In this document: positions 1-8,483 of the stretch, piece after piece | How the letters are laid out: each line of letters begins with the position of its first letter | Numbering within the stretch: the first letter of the stretch is position 1 | NCBI RefSeq assembly: GCF_019352175.1 | Contig: NZ_JACBYI010000010.1 | Span: 62,001-126,000 of the forward strand | Source of the DNA: Paenibacillus sp. S150 | Lineage (GTDB): Bacteria; Bacillota; Bacilli; Paenibacillales; Paenibacillaceae | Direction: 5' to 3' | Length of the DNA stretch: 64,000 bases | Position numbers and translations under genes: made by a program | Notes under the pieces: generated by a model | What the model was told of the DNA's origin: nothing | Databases searched by the model: none | What the model saw: only the letters and a program-made list of their open reading frames with translations

Positions 1-46
1 ATCCAGCTAGGCGGTTTATAGTGGGGTGGTGAAAGGAGGTACAAGC

Positions 47-403
47 ATGAGTATATCAGCTGTATCATCGGCCTCTTCTGCCGCCTACACTTCCTCAAGC
101 GCTTCCGATACGGCTGCGCTGGAGAAGCAAAAAGCAAAGCTGGAAGCTGACCTGGAGAAGGTTAAGTCCGGCAAGGACGATGAGAAGACCAAGGATTCGA
201 AGGCCAAGCAGCTTGAGCAGCAGATCAAACAGATCGAAGCGCAAATTGCCCAGAAGTCACAGGGCGGCGGCTCCTCTTCGGCAAGCGGCAAGGCTGCTCC
301 GCCGGAGAAGCCTGCAGGCAGCAATACGCTTGCTGCGGCAAGCGCTGAGACAATCGCTTCCGCCACCACAGACAGCGAAGGAAGATTTGACATCCGGGTG
401 TAA
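47..403 (+). CDS. FlxA-like small coiled-coil protein
   Basis: Encodes 118 residues. The ATG at 47 is preferred over the GTG codons at 26 and 29 because AAAGGAGG at 32-39 lies directly upstream with good spacing. The protein has a Ser/Ala-rich N-terminus, then a charged heptad-like segment rich in Lys, Glu and Gln (about residues 25-70), then a Gly/Ser/Ala/Pro-rich tail ending in an Arg-Val. This layout resembles the FlxA-like family of small helical proteins, which has no firm biochemical role. There is no signal peptide or membrane segment. It appears to be a single-gene unit because a strong terminator follows at 476-515. Anything upstream lies outside the window. Confidence 0.7.
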   Translation: MSISAVSSASSAAYTSSSASDTAALEKQKAKLEADLEKVKSGKDDEKTKDSKAKQLEQQIKQIEAQIAQKSQGGGSSSASGKAAPPEKPAGSNTLAAASAETIASATTDSEGRFDIRV

Positions 404-475
404 CCTCAGAGAATAAACCTATCGTAAACAGCAAATTGTAAACAAATTGTAAACAGCGAACAGTCACAACACCTG

Positions 476-515
476 AAAAGAGGACGCCTCTGCCGTGAGG
501 GATGTCCTCTTTTTT
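476..515 (+). terminator. Rho-independent terminator after the FlxA-like gene
   Basis: The arms AAAAGAGGAC (476-485) and GTCCTCTTTT (504-513) form a perfect stem ending in a T run. It lies about 70 bases after the FlxA-like stop codon and separates that gene from mprF. Confidence 0.85.
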
Positions 516-597
516 GTGCTGCTGTGCAGGGAATGGGGCCTTGCCGGCTGTCTAACCTTTGAGCCGCTCGTATAAACAAGCCTTCTCTTCCCTATCT

Positions 598-606
598 TGG
601 TATAAT
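598..606 (+). promoter_or_regulatory. Extended -10 promoter for mprF
   Basis: TGGTATAAT is a perfect extended -10 element (TGn plus TATAAT at 601-606), about 67 bases before the mprF start. No convincing -35 hexamer is visible at the usual distance, which extended -10 promoters tolerate. Confidence 0.6.
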
Positions 607-673
607 AGAGGAACGAACAAGGGTGAACCCGCTTAATTAAGCTCAACATCCGGCAGTAAAGGCAGGAGAAGTT

Positions 674-3334
674 ATGCAGTCCATTAAGCAGACGCTGGAA
701 CGCTTCAAAATTGTAAGGCTGATTGTATCAATCTATCGGCTCAGGGCGGTCAGGGCGCTTGTTCCGCTGGTGATTATAGCGCTTGTGTATCTGGAGGGGC
801 AGCATGAGCTGAAGCAGGTGCATTTGGGCCTGATCATTCAAGAACTGAAGCGTGTGCCGGCAGAGGCTATTGCGCAAATGATGGGGGTCGCGCTGCTCTC
901 GGTGGCGGTCATGAGCGCCTATGATTATTTGATCCGCCGGCATTTCCGCCTGGACATCGGGCGCTGGAGCACCTTCCGCTTCTCCTGGATCGCCAATAGC
1001 TTCAACAATCTGATCGGCTTTGCCGGGCTGGCGGGAGTCGGTCTGCGTACGCTTCTTTACAGAAAAAGCGGGGTGCCTGCCGCCGTCCTTGCACCCGCCA
1101 TTGTGTTTCTCTCGCCTCTGATGATCACGGGGCTGTCGCTGTTCTCCTGGGGCAATATCTTTGGCCTGCTTCCCGCCGCTGCTCTTCTGCGCGAGCATAA
1201 ATGGCTGGTGTTCGCGGTCTGGGGCATGGCGCTGTATTTGCCGTTCTTCATTATCCTCCAGCGCTCGTCGCTGTTCGCCAAATGGGTCAACCGGGGGCAG
1301 GGAAGAACACCCTGGCTTACCGTCGCTGCTTCCGTCGGCGCTTCGTTTCTCGAATGGCTGTTTGCCGGGATTACGTTCTGGACCATCGGCAGCCATCTGC
1401 TCGGCGGCGTGGAATTTGTGGCAGTCTTCAGCATTTATGTGATTGCCGCCATTGCCGGCACCCTCAGCATGGCTCCCGGCGGCATCGGCGCCTTTGATCT
1501 GATTGCTCTGCTCGGGCTTACACAGCTGGGCTATCCAAGTGATAAGGCAATGGCCGTCCTCGTGGTGTACCGACTGTTCTATTATCTGGTTCCCTGGCTG
1601 ATCGGTCTGGCGCTGGCTGCACTGGAAATCGGGCTTCAGGGTAAAAAAGGCTCCGACCGCACCAGTGCGGGTATCGAGCCATCGCTCAATGTATGGCAGA
1701 AAATCTGGGGCTGGCCGGGTCAATATACGTTCCTGAGCGATCTTGGCGTATGGGCGCTCGGCAAGCTTGTGTTTGTCAGCGGGCTTCTTCTGCTGCTGTC
1801 GGCGGCGACGCCCGAGCTGGTGTACCGGCTGCGGCTTACGGAAGATCTGCTCTCGCTGCCGGTGATGCGGATCTCGCACCATCTTTCCGTGCTGACCGGA
1901 TTTATGCTCATTCTGCTGTCGCGCGGAATTTCGCTGCGGGTCCGCAGAGCCTATATCTGGACCAGTGTGCTGCTGTCCGGCGGTGCGGTATTCACGTTTA
2001 CGAAGGGCTTTGATTATGAGGAAGCCTTGTTTCTGCTGCTGGTCGCGCTCATTCTCTGGATTTCCAGGGCACGCTTTTACCGGATCAGTGTACCGGTGAG
2101 CCGCCAGAATACGGCGTGGTGGCTGGTGCTGACCTCTTTCATTGCACTGGTCTATTATTTACTGGGCAGCTACGTGCACCATGGGTTCCTGAAGCATCTT
2201 CCCCGGGGAGTGGAGCCGGAATGGCTGCAGCGTCACAGCAATGTGTCGGTTACGGCAGCGGGCGGGCTGGTGCTGTCCTGGCTGCTGCTGACCATGCTGG
2301 TTACTCTGCGGCCGCATCGCAAGGCGGACGGGCTGTTCGCGGACAGGGATATGGAGAGATTAACCCGCTTTCTCGGGGAGAATCCCGGAAATCCCTTGAC
2401 TCATATGCTGTTTTTGGGCGACAAAAGCTTCTACTGGGCTCAGGGCGGCAAGGTGCTGTTTGCTTTTGCCAGAGCGCGTGACAAGCTGGTGGTGCTGGGA
2501 GATCCTCTGGGCCCCCGGAGCCTGATCAATGAAGGAATCAGTGAATTTCGGCAGACTGCGGATCTATACGGGCTTGCAGTGGTGTTCTATCAGGCTACCC
2601 CGGCTTATCTGCCGCTGTACCATGAGCAGGGCTACCGCTTCTTCAAGCTGGGTGAAGAGGCGGCAGTGCCGCTGGCGGATTTCACGCTCAGCGGCAAAAA
2701 AAATTCCGACCTGCGGAATGTGAAGAGCCGCTTCGAACGTGAGGAATATCTGTTTGAGGTGACGGCGGCACCGCACCCGGCGGCGCTGCTGGACGAGCTG
2801 CACGGAATTTCTGAAGAGTGGCTCAGCGGACGCAGTGAAAAAGGCTACTCTCTCGGCTGGTTCAAGCCGTCGTATCTGCAGCTTGCACCGCTTGCGCTGC
2901 TGCGGGGCAAGGATGGCGCAGTGCTGGCCTTTGCCTCCATCGCACCGGGATATGACGGCGGGGACACCGTTTCAATTGATCTTATGCGCCACCGGAAGAA
3001 TGCGCCGAACGGCACAATGGACTATTTATTTGTCCGTCTGCTGGAATGGGCCAAAGAACAGGGTGCCGGCAGATTTAATCTCGGCAATGCCCCGCTGTCC
3101 AGTGTAGGCCGCAATTCCGGAGCGCTCCGGGAAGAAAAGCTGGCCCACCTGGTCTTTGTGCGGGGCGGGCACTGGTACGGATTCGCCGGCCTGCGCCGGT
3201 ATAAGGAGAAGTTCAATCCCGAATGGGAGCCCAGATATCTGGCTTACCCCGCTGTGCTCACGCTGTCGATCCTGACGCTTGATCTGGTAAGACTCGTCTC
3301 CCGCCACCCGGAGGCGAAGGAGGATCAGCTATAA
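674..3334 (+). CDS. mprF: Bifunctional lysylphosphatidylglycerol synthetase/flippase MprF
   Basis: Encodes 886 residues, the expected size for full-length MprF. The N-terminal half (about residues 20-550) is a string of hydrophobic helices of the LPG-synthase membrane/flippase type, containing the glycine-rich stretch SMAPGGIGAFD typical of the family. The C-terminal part (about 560-870) is the soluble DUF2156 aminoacyl-transferase domain, with conserved pieces such as FLGDKSFYW, VVLGDPLG and FNLGNAPLS. In the known family the enzyme moves lysine (or alanine) from aminoacyl-tRNA to phosphatidylglycerol and flips the product outward, which lowers surface negative charge and protects against cationic peptides and daptomycin. 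GGCAGGAGAA sits just before the ATG. The gene appears monocistronic, between the extended -10 promoter at 598 and the terminator at 3444. The lysine-versus-alanine specificity cannot be read from the sequence. Confidence 0.95.
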   Translation: MQSIKQTLERFKIVRLIVSIYRLRAVRALVPLVIIALVYLEGQHELKQVHLGLIIQELKRVPAEAIAQMMGVALLSVAVMSAYDYLIRRHFRLDIGRWSTFRFSWIANSFNNLIGFAGLAGVGLRTLLYRKSGVPAAVLAPAIVFLSPLMITGLSLFSWGNIFGLLPAAALLREHKWLVFAVWGMALYLPFFIILQRSSLFAKWVNRGQGRTPWLTVAASVGASFLEWLFAGITFWTIGSHLLGGVEFVAVFSIYVIAAIAGTLSMAPGGIGAFDLIALLGLTQLGYPSDKAMAVLVVYRLFYYLVPWLIGLALAALEIGLQGKKGSDRTSAGIEPSLNVWQKIWGWPGQYTFLSDLGVWALGKLVFVSGLLLLLSAATPELVYRLRLTEDLLSLPVMRISHHLSVLTGFMLILLSRGISLRVRRAYIWTSVLLSGGAVFTFTKGFDYEEALFLLLVALILWISRARFYRISVPVSRQNTAWWLVLTSFIALVYYLLGSYVHHGFLKHLPRGVEPEWLQRHSNVSVTAAGGLVLSWLLLTMLVTLRPHRKADGLFADRDMERLTRFLGENPGNPLTHMLFLGDKSFYWAQGGKVLFAFARARDKLVVLGDPLGPRSLINEGISEFRQTADLYGLAVVFYQATPAYLPLYHEQGYRFFKLGEEAAVPLADFTLSGKKNSDLRNVKSRFEREEYLFEVTAAPHPAALLDELHGISEEWLSGRSEKGYSLGWFKPSYLQLAPLALLRGKDGAVLAFASIAPGYDGGDTVSIDLMRHRKNAPNGTMDYLFVRLLEWAKEQGAGRFNLGNAPLSSVGRNSGALREEKLAHLVFVRGGHWYGFAGLRRYKEKFNPEWEPRYLAYPAVLTLSILTLDLVRLVSRHPEAKEDQL

Positions 3335-3443
3335 GCTTCACCGGATATTTGAAATGCTGCTGGACGATTTGGCGGAAATCGGTAATACTGATCCTGCATG
3401 GTTCAAGATCGCAGATTAAGCAAACATAGACCTACATCAGTTG

Positions 3444-3479
3444 AGATGGCTACTGTGCTGTACAGTAGCCATCTTTTTT
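3444..3479 (+). terminator. Rho-independent terminator after mprF
   Basis: GATGGCTACTGT and its complement ACAGTAGCCATC (3462-3473) form a perfect 12-bp stem with a five-base loop, followed by TTTTTT. Confidence 0.9.
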
Positions 3480-3480
3480 A

Positions 3481-3571
3481 AAAGATAAGAATCTATGTTT
3501 CACGCTAAAAATTAGCCTTATCTTTCTCGCTGAAACGGATACCGTCCTTATAAGGACGGCGAAGCCGTTTC
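3481..3571. repeat. Dispersed palindromic intergenic repeat, copy A
   Basis: The core is a perfect 18-base palindrome, CCGTCCTTATAAGGACGG (3542-3559), nested in an outer inverted pair GAAACGG (3532-3538) and CCGTTTC (3565-3571). The left flank TTATCTTTCTCGCT recurs at copies B and C. It lies between the mprF terminator and the next gene. This is the best-preserved member of a five-copy family in the window. Confidence 0.7.
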
Positions 3572-3629
3572 CACTTGACAAGAAAGACCGGACTCCGGTC
3601 CGCTGATTACGGGGAGGGAATGAATAATT

Positions 3630-4493
3630 ATGGGAAAGACCTTAATGGAGATTATGGAGAAACGCAAATCGGTGCGCACTTATGAGCGGACGCCGATCCG
3701 GGAAGAGGCTTATGCTTCGGTGATGGAATATTTGGCACAGGAGGGGAATCTGCGCGGCCCTCTGGGCGGAACAGCCGCAGTGGAGTGGATTGCTGCCAAA
3801 GGCGGAACAGCAGAGGCGGCGGGCGTTAAGCTTGGCGCTTACGGGATCATCAAGAATCCGCAGGCCTACCTGGTGGGTGTGGTGCAGAACGGGAAGCAGG
3901 CGCTGCTGGAATTCGGCTATATCTTTCATAAACTGATTCTTCATGCAACGGGGCTGGGGCTTGGAACCTGCTGGATGGGCGGCACGTTTAACCGTAAATC
4001 CTTCTCCCGTGAGATTGAGCTTGCGCCGGGAGAGATCATCCCATGCATCACCCCCCTGGGCTATGCGAGCGAGAAGCAGCGGCTGGTGGATTCAACGATG
4101 CGTTATATCGCCAAAGCGGATCAGCGGAAGCCCTGGGAGGAGCTGTTCCATCATGCGGAGTTTGGCCGTGTGCTGACCCGCGAAGCCGCAGGAGAGCTGG
4201 CTGCGCCCCTGGAAATGGTGCGGCAGGGTCCGTCTGCCTCCAATAAGCAGCCGTGGAGAGTGGTGCTGTCCGAAGACAGGAAGCAGGCGCATTTTTATTT
4301 GCAGCCTACGCCGAATTACAGCGGCAATAAGCTGGGCTTCGAGATGCAGCGGATCGATATCGGGATTGCCGCGTGCAGCTTCGGGCTGGCCTGCCGGGAG
4401 CTGGATTTCTCCGGCGGCTGGACTCAGCAGGACCCGATGCTTAATGTTCCCGGACCGCATACGGAATACATGCTGAGCTATACTCTCAGCTGA
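3630..4493 (+). CDS. Nitroreductase family protein (TM1586-type)
   Basis: Encodes 287 residues. The N-terminal motif EIMEKRKSVRTYERTPI is the typical opening of FMN-dependent nitroreductases. GLGLGTCWMGGTF (about residues 107-119) and the later GPSASNKQPWRV are characteristic of the two-lobed nitroreductase-like family, in which two half-domains are fused in one chain. The expected activity is NAD(P)H:FMN-dependent reduction, with unknown substrate, in the cytoplasm. GGGGAGGGA at 3611-3619 supports the ATG at 3630. The ATG at 3620 is in another frame. The stop overlaps the 3' end of the opposite-strand ECF gene by 8 bases. The preceding repeat element and mprF terminator suggest an independent transcript. 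Confidence 0.8.
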   Translation: MGKTLMEIMEKRKSVRTYERTPIREEAYASVMEYLAQEGNLRGPLGGTAAVEWIAAKGGTAEAAGVKLGAYGIIKNPQAYLVGVVQNGKQALLEFGYIFHKLILHATGLGLGTCWMGGTFNRKSFSREIELAPGEIIPCITPLGYASEKQRLVDSTMRYIAKADQRKPWEELFHHAEFGRVLTREAAGELAAPLEMVRQGPSASNKQPWRVVLSEDRKQAHFYLQPTPNYSGNKLGFEMQRIDIGIAACSFGLACRELDFSGGWTQQDPMLNVPGPHTEYMLSYTLS

Positions 4494-6177
4494 ACTGCGG
4501 GACCAGCCATAACAAGGCGGCTGCCGGCAGGATACAGAGCAGTGCGAGTGTATCTCGCTTCTGCCAGGACAGCCGGTAGGAGGGAGTCCGCTCCCTGGAG
4601 GGGTCGTAGCCGCGGGATTCCACAGCCGTGGCCAGCTCATCGCCCATCCCGATGACCAGGATCAGCAGAGGCACAATCAGCAGGGCGACCTGCCGCGGCG
4701 TCCAGCGGGCAAGTCCGCGGGTCTTTCTGCCGCGCGAGTTCAACGCCAGCTGGAGCTGGGCCAGCTTGCCGAGAATCCAGGGCACGAACTGCAGAGTGAC
4801 CGATACAGCCAGCGACCAGTTACGGGTGCGGACGCCGAGTCTTCTCAGCGGAGCGATACCCCATTCCAGCGCTTCGCGCAAGGGGGCGCCCGTGGTGGTT
4901 TCAGTGAACAGGAAGCCGAGCGCGATCAGCAGCAGAAAGCGGAGCACATTCAGGCCTCCCCGTTCCATGCCCTCAAGGCTTATGCCCACAGGCCCAAGCG
5001 CATAATCCGGGGAATTCCAGCTGAGCGCGGACAGCAGCCAGAGGAACAGGAACATCAGAAGGAACGGGCGGAAAAAGCGGACCGTCCGCCGCCCGGGGAT
5101 GCGGGCGGAGAGAATCAGCCCGGCAATCAGCCCCGCTGCCAGCAGCAGCGGCAGCAGGTCATCCATTCCCAGGACGACCAGTGTGCCCAGCACCATCCCC
5201 AGCCATTTGACGCGGGGGTCCAGCAGCTGCCACAGCTGCCCGGCAACTGCCGGACCCGTATTCCCGGCAACTGCCCCCGGACTGTCCGTATCCGCTTCTG
5301 CGGGCAGAGTCCCGCCCTGACAGCCGTCTCTGCACTGGACGTTCCCGGCCGGCGGCGGCCCATTCTCCGGCGGAGGGGGCAGCGTCAGCGTCTGCAGCCC
5401 TGCAAGCAGGCTGTCCAGACTGTCCGGCAGCCCGGCAAGCAGGCCGCGCTGCCGCAGGCTGTATCCGAGCCGCAGGTAGGCGGGCGGCGTAAGCCCGGCA
5501 CCGGTGAGCGCAAGCAGATCGCCGGACAGGGCGGAAGCCGGACCGTTATAATAGACGGCGCCTTGGGACATCACAATGACCTCGTCCGCAACGGGCAGGA
5601 AGCTGTCGAGGTCATGGGTGCCGATGACCAGGGTCAAGCCGTTGCGGCGCAGTCCTTGCAGCATGTCCAGCAGGGACTCTGCCGCCTGCGGGTCCAGCCC
5701 GGCGGTGGGCTCGTCAAGAATGAGCACACCCGGCAGGGAAGCGACAGCGGCGGCTATGCAGAGCCGCCGCTTCTCGCCGCCGCTCAGCAGAAAGGGCGAG
5801 CGCCCGCCGAATTCTTCGTAGGGCAGCCCGACACTGGCAAGCGCGCTGCGGATCAGCTCCAGCCGCTGCGGCCCCGGAACTCCGCGCTGCGCCAGGCCGT
5901 ACTCGATCTCCTTATGCACGCTGCCCGCGAACAGCTGCGTCTCCGGCTGCTGGAAGACCATGGAGACCTCCCGGGCAGCGGGGTTGCCGCCGTCAAAGAC
6001 GATGGTTCCGGCCGCAGGCTGCGCCAGGCCCGACAAGAGCCGCAGCAGCGTGGATTTGCCGCTGCCGGTGACTCCGCACAGCACAGTCAGTGTCCCTTCG
6101 CGGATATCCAGATTAATATCCGTGAGCACGGAGAGGTTGTCATACCGGAAGGATACGCGGCTCGCCTGAATCCTCAT
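4486..6177 (-). CDS. Energy-coupling factor transporter ATPase fused to EcfT transmembrane component
   Basis: Encodes 563 residues and joins two proteins that are usually separate. Residues 1-260 are an ECF-type ABC ATPase: Walker A GVTGSGKS (35-42), Q-loop VFQQPETQ with the ECF-typical FAGSV, signature LSGGEKRR (130-137) and Walker B LILDEP (151-156). A Pro/Gly-rich linker (about 265-310) leads to an EcfT-like membrane domain with several helices and the two coupling motifs SRG (481-483) and SRGY (521-524). In ECF transporters EcfT couples ATP hydrolysis by two ATPases to a small S component. The gene follows ecfA1 with a 4-base overlap (ATGA), so the two are co-translated. The fusion is the notable feature. 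Nothing suggests a frameshift artefact, because the reading frame is continuous through the linker. Confidence 0.9.
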   Translation of the reverse strand: MRIQASRVSFRYDNLSVLTDINLDIREGTLTVLCGVTGSGKSTLLRLLSGLAQPAAGTIVFDGGNPAAREVSMVFQQPETQLFAGSVHKEIEYGLAQRGVPGPQRLELIRSALASVGLPYEEFGGRSPFLLSGGEKRRLCIAAAVASLPGVLILDEPTAGLDPQAAESLLDMLQGLRRNGLTLVIGTHDLDSFLPVADEVIVMSQGAVYYNGPASALSGDLLALTGAGLTPPAYLRLGYSLRQRGLLAGLPDSLDSLLAGLQTLTLPPPPENGPPPAGNVQCRDGCQGGTLPAEADTDSPGAVAGNTGPAVAGQLWQLLDPRVKWLGMVLGTLVVLGMDDLLPLLLAAGLIAGLILSARIPGRRTVRFFRPFLLMFLFLWLLSALSWNSPDYALGPVGISLEGMERGGLNVLRFLLLIALGFLFTETTTGAPLREALEWGIAPLRRLGVRTRNWSLAVSVTLQFVPWILGKLAQLQLALNSRGRKTRGLARWTPRQVALLIVPLLILVIGMGDELATAVESRGYDPSRERTPSYRLSWQKRDTLALLCILPAAALLWLVPQFS

Positions 6178-6986
6178 AAGACGGCCTCCAGCTCCTGCTC
6201 GGTCAAGGGCAGGCTGTGAAGCGGCCAGCCCTTGGCCTGCAGCAGCTGGCCGATGCGGATGACCGGGGCGGACGGCCAGCCGAGGTCATCCGGCAGCCTG
6301 CTCGAATAGAAGAGAGTACGCGGCTCTCCGTCATACAGCAGCTTGCCGGCTCCCATCACGGCGACACGGGGGCTTGCCGCCAGCTCCTCCATCCGCTGGG
6401 TCACCCAGAGCACAGTGGTGCCCTGTTCCCATAGCTTGCGGGCGAGCCCCAGGATGTCCCGCCGGCCGGCCGGATCAAGCATGGAGGTCGCCTCATCAAA
6501 AATAATCATTTCCGTCTCCAGTGCCAGGCAGCAGGCCACCGCCAGGCGCTGGCGTTCTCCGCCGGATAAGGTGGATACATCCGCACTGGTTTTAGGAGCC
6601 AGTCCTACCTGGTGCAGAGCCTTCTCTATCCGTACGAGCATTTCACCGCGGCTTAAGCCCCGGTTCTCCAGGCCAAAGGCAACATCCTCGAACGGCGTGG
6701 AGCCGACAGTCTGCGCTTCGGGATTCTGGAATACCAGCTGGATATGCCGCTTGATTGCCGTGCGGTTCTCCGGTGAACGCAAATCCAGACCGGCGGCAGA
6801 CAGACTGCCCCCGGAAGGAATATTCAGACCGTTGAAGGTGCGGATGAGTGAGGATTTGCCGCAGCCGTTGGCTCCGGTCAGGGCGACCCATTCGCCCCGC
6901 TTGATATGTATGGAAATTCCCTGCAATACCGGCAGCCTGAGCTGGCCGTCCCGGTACGACAGGGTTATATTCTCAGCCCGGATCAT
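6174..6986 (-). CDS. ecfA1: Energy-coupling factor transporter ATPase EcfA1
   Basis: Encodes 270 residues from the preferred ATG at 6986. An in-frame ATG at 7019 would add 11 residues, but a TATAAT -10 box sits only about 10 bases upstream of it, so a transcript would start at or inside that codon. AGGAAAG lies before the 6986 ATG. Domains are those of an ECF ATPase: Walker A GANGCGKSS (38-46), Q-loop VFQNPEAQTVGS, signature LSGGERQRL and Walker B IIFDEATSMLDP. It should pair with the ATPase half of the downstream fusion protein as the heterodimeric motor of an ECF vitamin importer. The divergent bioY neighbour suggests biotin as at least one substrate. A shared module serving several S components is also possible. 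Confidence 0.9.
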   Translation of the reverse strand: MIRAENITLSYRDGQLRLPVLQGISIHIKRGEWVALTGANGCGKSSLIRTFNGLNIPSGGSLSAAGLDLRSPENRTAIKRHIQLVFQNPEAQTVGSTPFEDVAFGLENRGLSRGEMLVRIEKALHQVGLAPKTSADVSTLSGGERQRLAVACCLALETEMIIFDEATSMLDPAGRRDILGLARKLWEQGTTVLWVTQRMEELAASPRVAVMGAGKLLYDGEPRTLFYSSRLPDDLGWPSAPVIRIGQLLQAKGWPLHSLPLTEQELEAVL

Positions 6987-7027
6987 CTTAGTGCCTGCTT
7001 TCCTAACCGCTGTAGTCATAATCGCTA

Positions 7028-7038
7028 CCCATTATAGC
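7028..7038 (-). promoter_or_regulatory. -10 element for the ecfA1 operon
   Basis: Read on the minus strand the sequence is GCTATAATGGG, containing a consensus TATAAT. Its position, almost touching the upstream in-frame ATG at 7019, argues for translation starting at 6986. No strong -35 is visible. Confidence 0.45.
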
Positions 7039-7090
7039 AAATATTTTAAGATTGATGTATTCGGTGCGGAATGATATAGTGTTTCCAAGC

Positions 7091-7150
7091 AAAAATGGCT
7101 ACACCGTCCTCTGAAAGAGGCGGCATCCGTTTAAGCGAGAAAGATGGCGT
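7091..7150. repeat. Dispersed palindromic intergenic repeat, copy B (inverted)
   Basis: Reverse-complemented, this segment reads ATCTTTCTCGCTTAAACGG followed by a GCCGCCTCT/AGAGGACGG hairpin and GTGTAGCC. It aligns with copy A over its whole length. It lies just before the bioY start and would be transcribed in a bioY leader. No BirA-type operator was recognised in this interval. Confidence 0.55.
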
Positions 7151-7199
7151 AAAACACATAAATTCCTGCCTTATAAAAAAATGGGGGGTAATCCTGCTC

Positions 7200-7808
7200 A
7201 TGAAAAAATGGACGACTCGCGGCCTGATCTTCAGTGCCTTATTCGCCGGAGTCATGATCGCACTCAGTTTTTTGAAAATTTCACTGCCCTTCTCAGCCGT
7301 GCCCATCACCATGCAGACGCTCGCAGTCATGCTGGCCGGTTCCATCCTGGGGGCACGCTACGGCACCTTGTCCGTGCTGATTGTAATCGGGCTGGCGGCG
7401 GCCGGATTTCCCGTACTGGGCGGAAGCGGCGGCCTGGCGGTACTGGTTGGGCCAACAGCCGGTTATATCTTTTCCTGGCCGGTGGCGGCCTTCCTGATTG
7501 GGCTGTTTGCAGAGCGCACGGGGCAGAATAAATATACATTCGTGAAGCTGCTGGCGGTGAACTTCTTATTCGGCGCACTGCTTGTTTATCCCGGCGGAGT
7601 ATGGTGGCTGGCCCACTCCACGGGCATGACCGCCCTCTCCAAGGCGTTGACGGCAGGCATGTGGCCGTTCATTCCCGGCGACCTGATCAAAGCGGTGCTG
7701 AGCGCCGCCGTGGTGACCGCCGTATGGAAGGTTTACCCGATTGGGCGTATCCTGAACAACGGGCCTGAGGCCTGGACTGAAGGGGAACAATCAACAGTCA
7801 GCCATTAG
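7200..7808 (+). CDS. bioY: Biotin transporter S component BioY
   Basis: Encodes 202 residues and about six membrane helices. The start at 7200 (MKKWTTRGLIFSALFAGVM) is chosen because GGGGGG lies at 7183-7188. The longer frame upstream runs through a repeat element and has no membrane or family features. Family motifs include VPITMQTLAVMLAG near the N-terminus, GPTAGYI and PFIPGDLIKA, all typical of BioY. BioY binds biotin in the membrane and, in ECF systems, docks on EcfT with two ATPases. Those components are encoded immediately divergently. The reverse-strand arrangement means expression can be set separately from the motor. The final residues are a hydrophilic tail of no known role. Confidence 0.93.
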   Translation: MKKWTTRGLIFSALFAGVMIALSFLKISLPFSAVPITMQTLAVMLAGSILGARYGTLSVLIVIGLAAAGFPVLGGSGGLAVLVGPTAGYIFSWPVAAFLIGLFAERTGQNKYTFVKLLAVNFLFGALLVYPGGVWWLAHSTGMTALSKALTAGMWPFIPGDLIKAVLSAAVVTAVWKVYPIGRILNNGPEAWTEGEQSTVSH

Positions 7809-8483
7809 GATGACTGCAAAAAAACATAGGAATGTTGAAGTATTATACACTCCTGCCGCTGTGCGGCACCGTTACTTGAACGGGTTAGTTGGCTTGCTCG
7901 GAAACCGTCTTTATGTATAAGCCGAGCCGGAAAAAAGAAAATCTGCTTAACTCGCATGACCTCAGCCGCACTTGTGCAGAATTGCCAGGCACTGTCCCCG
8001 CATGGTGGATCGGTCAGCAACCGGTGCGCTCATGTACTCATGTGAATTTGTATGCTATATAGATTGAAATTGTAATTTTTCTGTTTTAGGATTGGCCGTG
8101 ACTCCAGAGAATGCTTGGACTTCCCGCCGCTGCCCGTCTGCAGATTTCTTGATGTATACACTGTTCGCGGTGGAAATCCGCAGACAAAGGCAGATGCTCC
8201 GCTCCTGCAGTCCCCAAATTCCCTTCCGCCGCGTTTCCGCCAGCCTTAATGGTAAAAAGGAACACTAATCCAATGCATTCGGATACTGTACCAGCCTTAG
8301 TGGGAAAAAGTACAACTAATCCGGATGAAATCAGCCGTATGGGGGGAGTGGCCCTCCATGAAGTGTACAAAATCCCACTAAAGCCCGTTCAAGCCAGAAT
8401 TCCAGCCCATTAGTGTTACTTTTTCCACTTCGCTTCCGTTCCCTATGAACCTCCTTGCGTTCCATCAGCGTTAAACCCTGTCA
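7809..8483. other. 675-base intergenic region without a credible gene
   Basis: Lies between convergent bioY and the amylase gene. No reading frame here has a ribosome-binding site or family resemblance. The right half contains the repeat cluster described separately. The stretch around 8090-8240 (opening GGCCGTGACTCCAGAG) is GC-rich, non-coding and looks like degenerate intergenic repeat material. No clear terminator for either flanking gene was found. Confidence 0.6.
8241..8429. repeat. Cluster of TTAGTGGGAAAAAGTACAAC-type repeats
   Basis: Two direct copies share the pattern CAGCCTTA(A/G)TGG(T/G), an A-rich block, then ACTAATCC, at 8241-8271 and 8292-8322. An inverted copy lies at 8409-8429, whose reverse complement reads AGTGGAAAAAGTAACACTAAT. 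A weaker inverted copy lies around 8361-8384. The spacing of the direct copies is about 51 bases. Confidence 0.6.

Noticed and set aside
728..1882. A long minus-strand frame of 384 codons opposite mprF
   Set aside because: It lies wholly within the MprF membrane domain coding region. Its composition (Gln, His, Arg rich) is typical of antisense shadows in GC-rich DNA, and it has no family features.
7020..7199. A BirA biotin operator before bioY
   Set aside because: No TTGTTAAC-type inverted pair was found. The palindrome there is a member of the dispersed repeat family.
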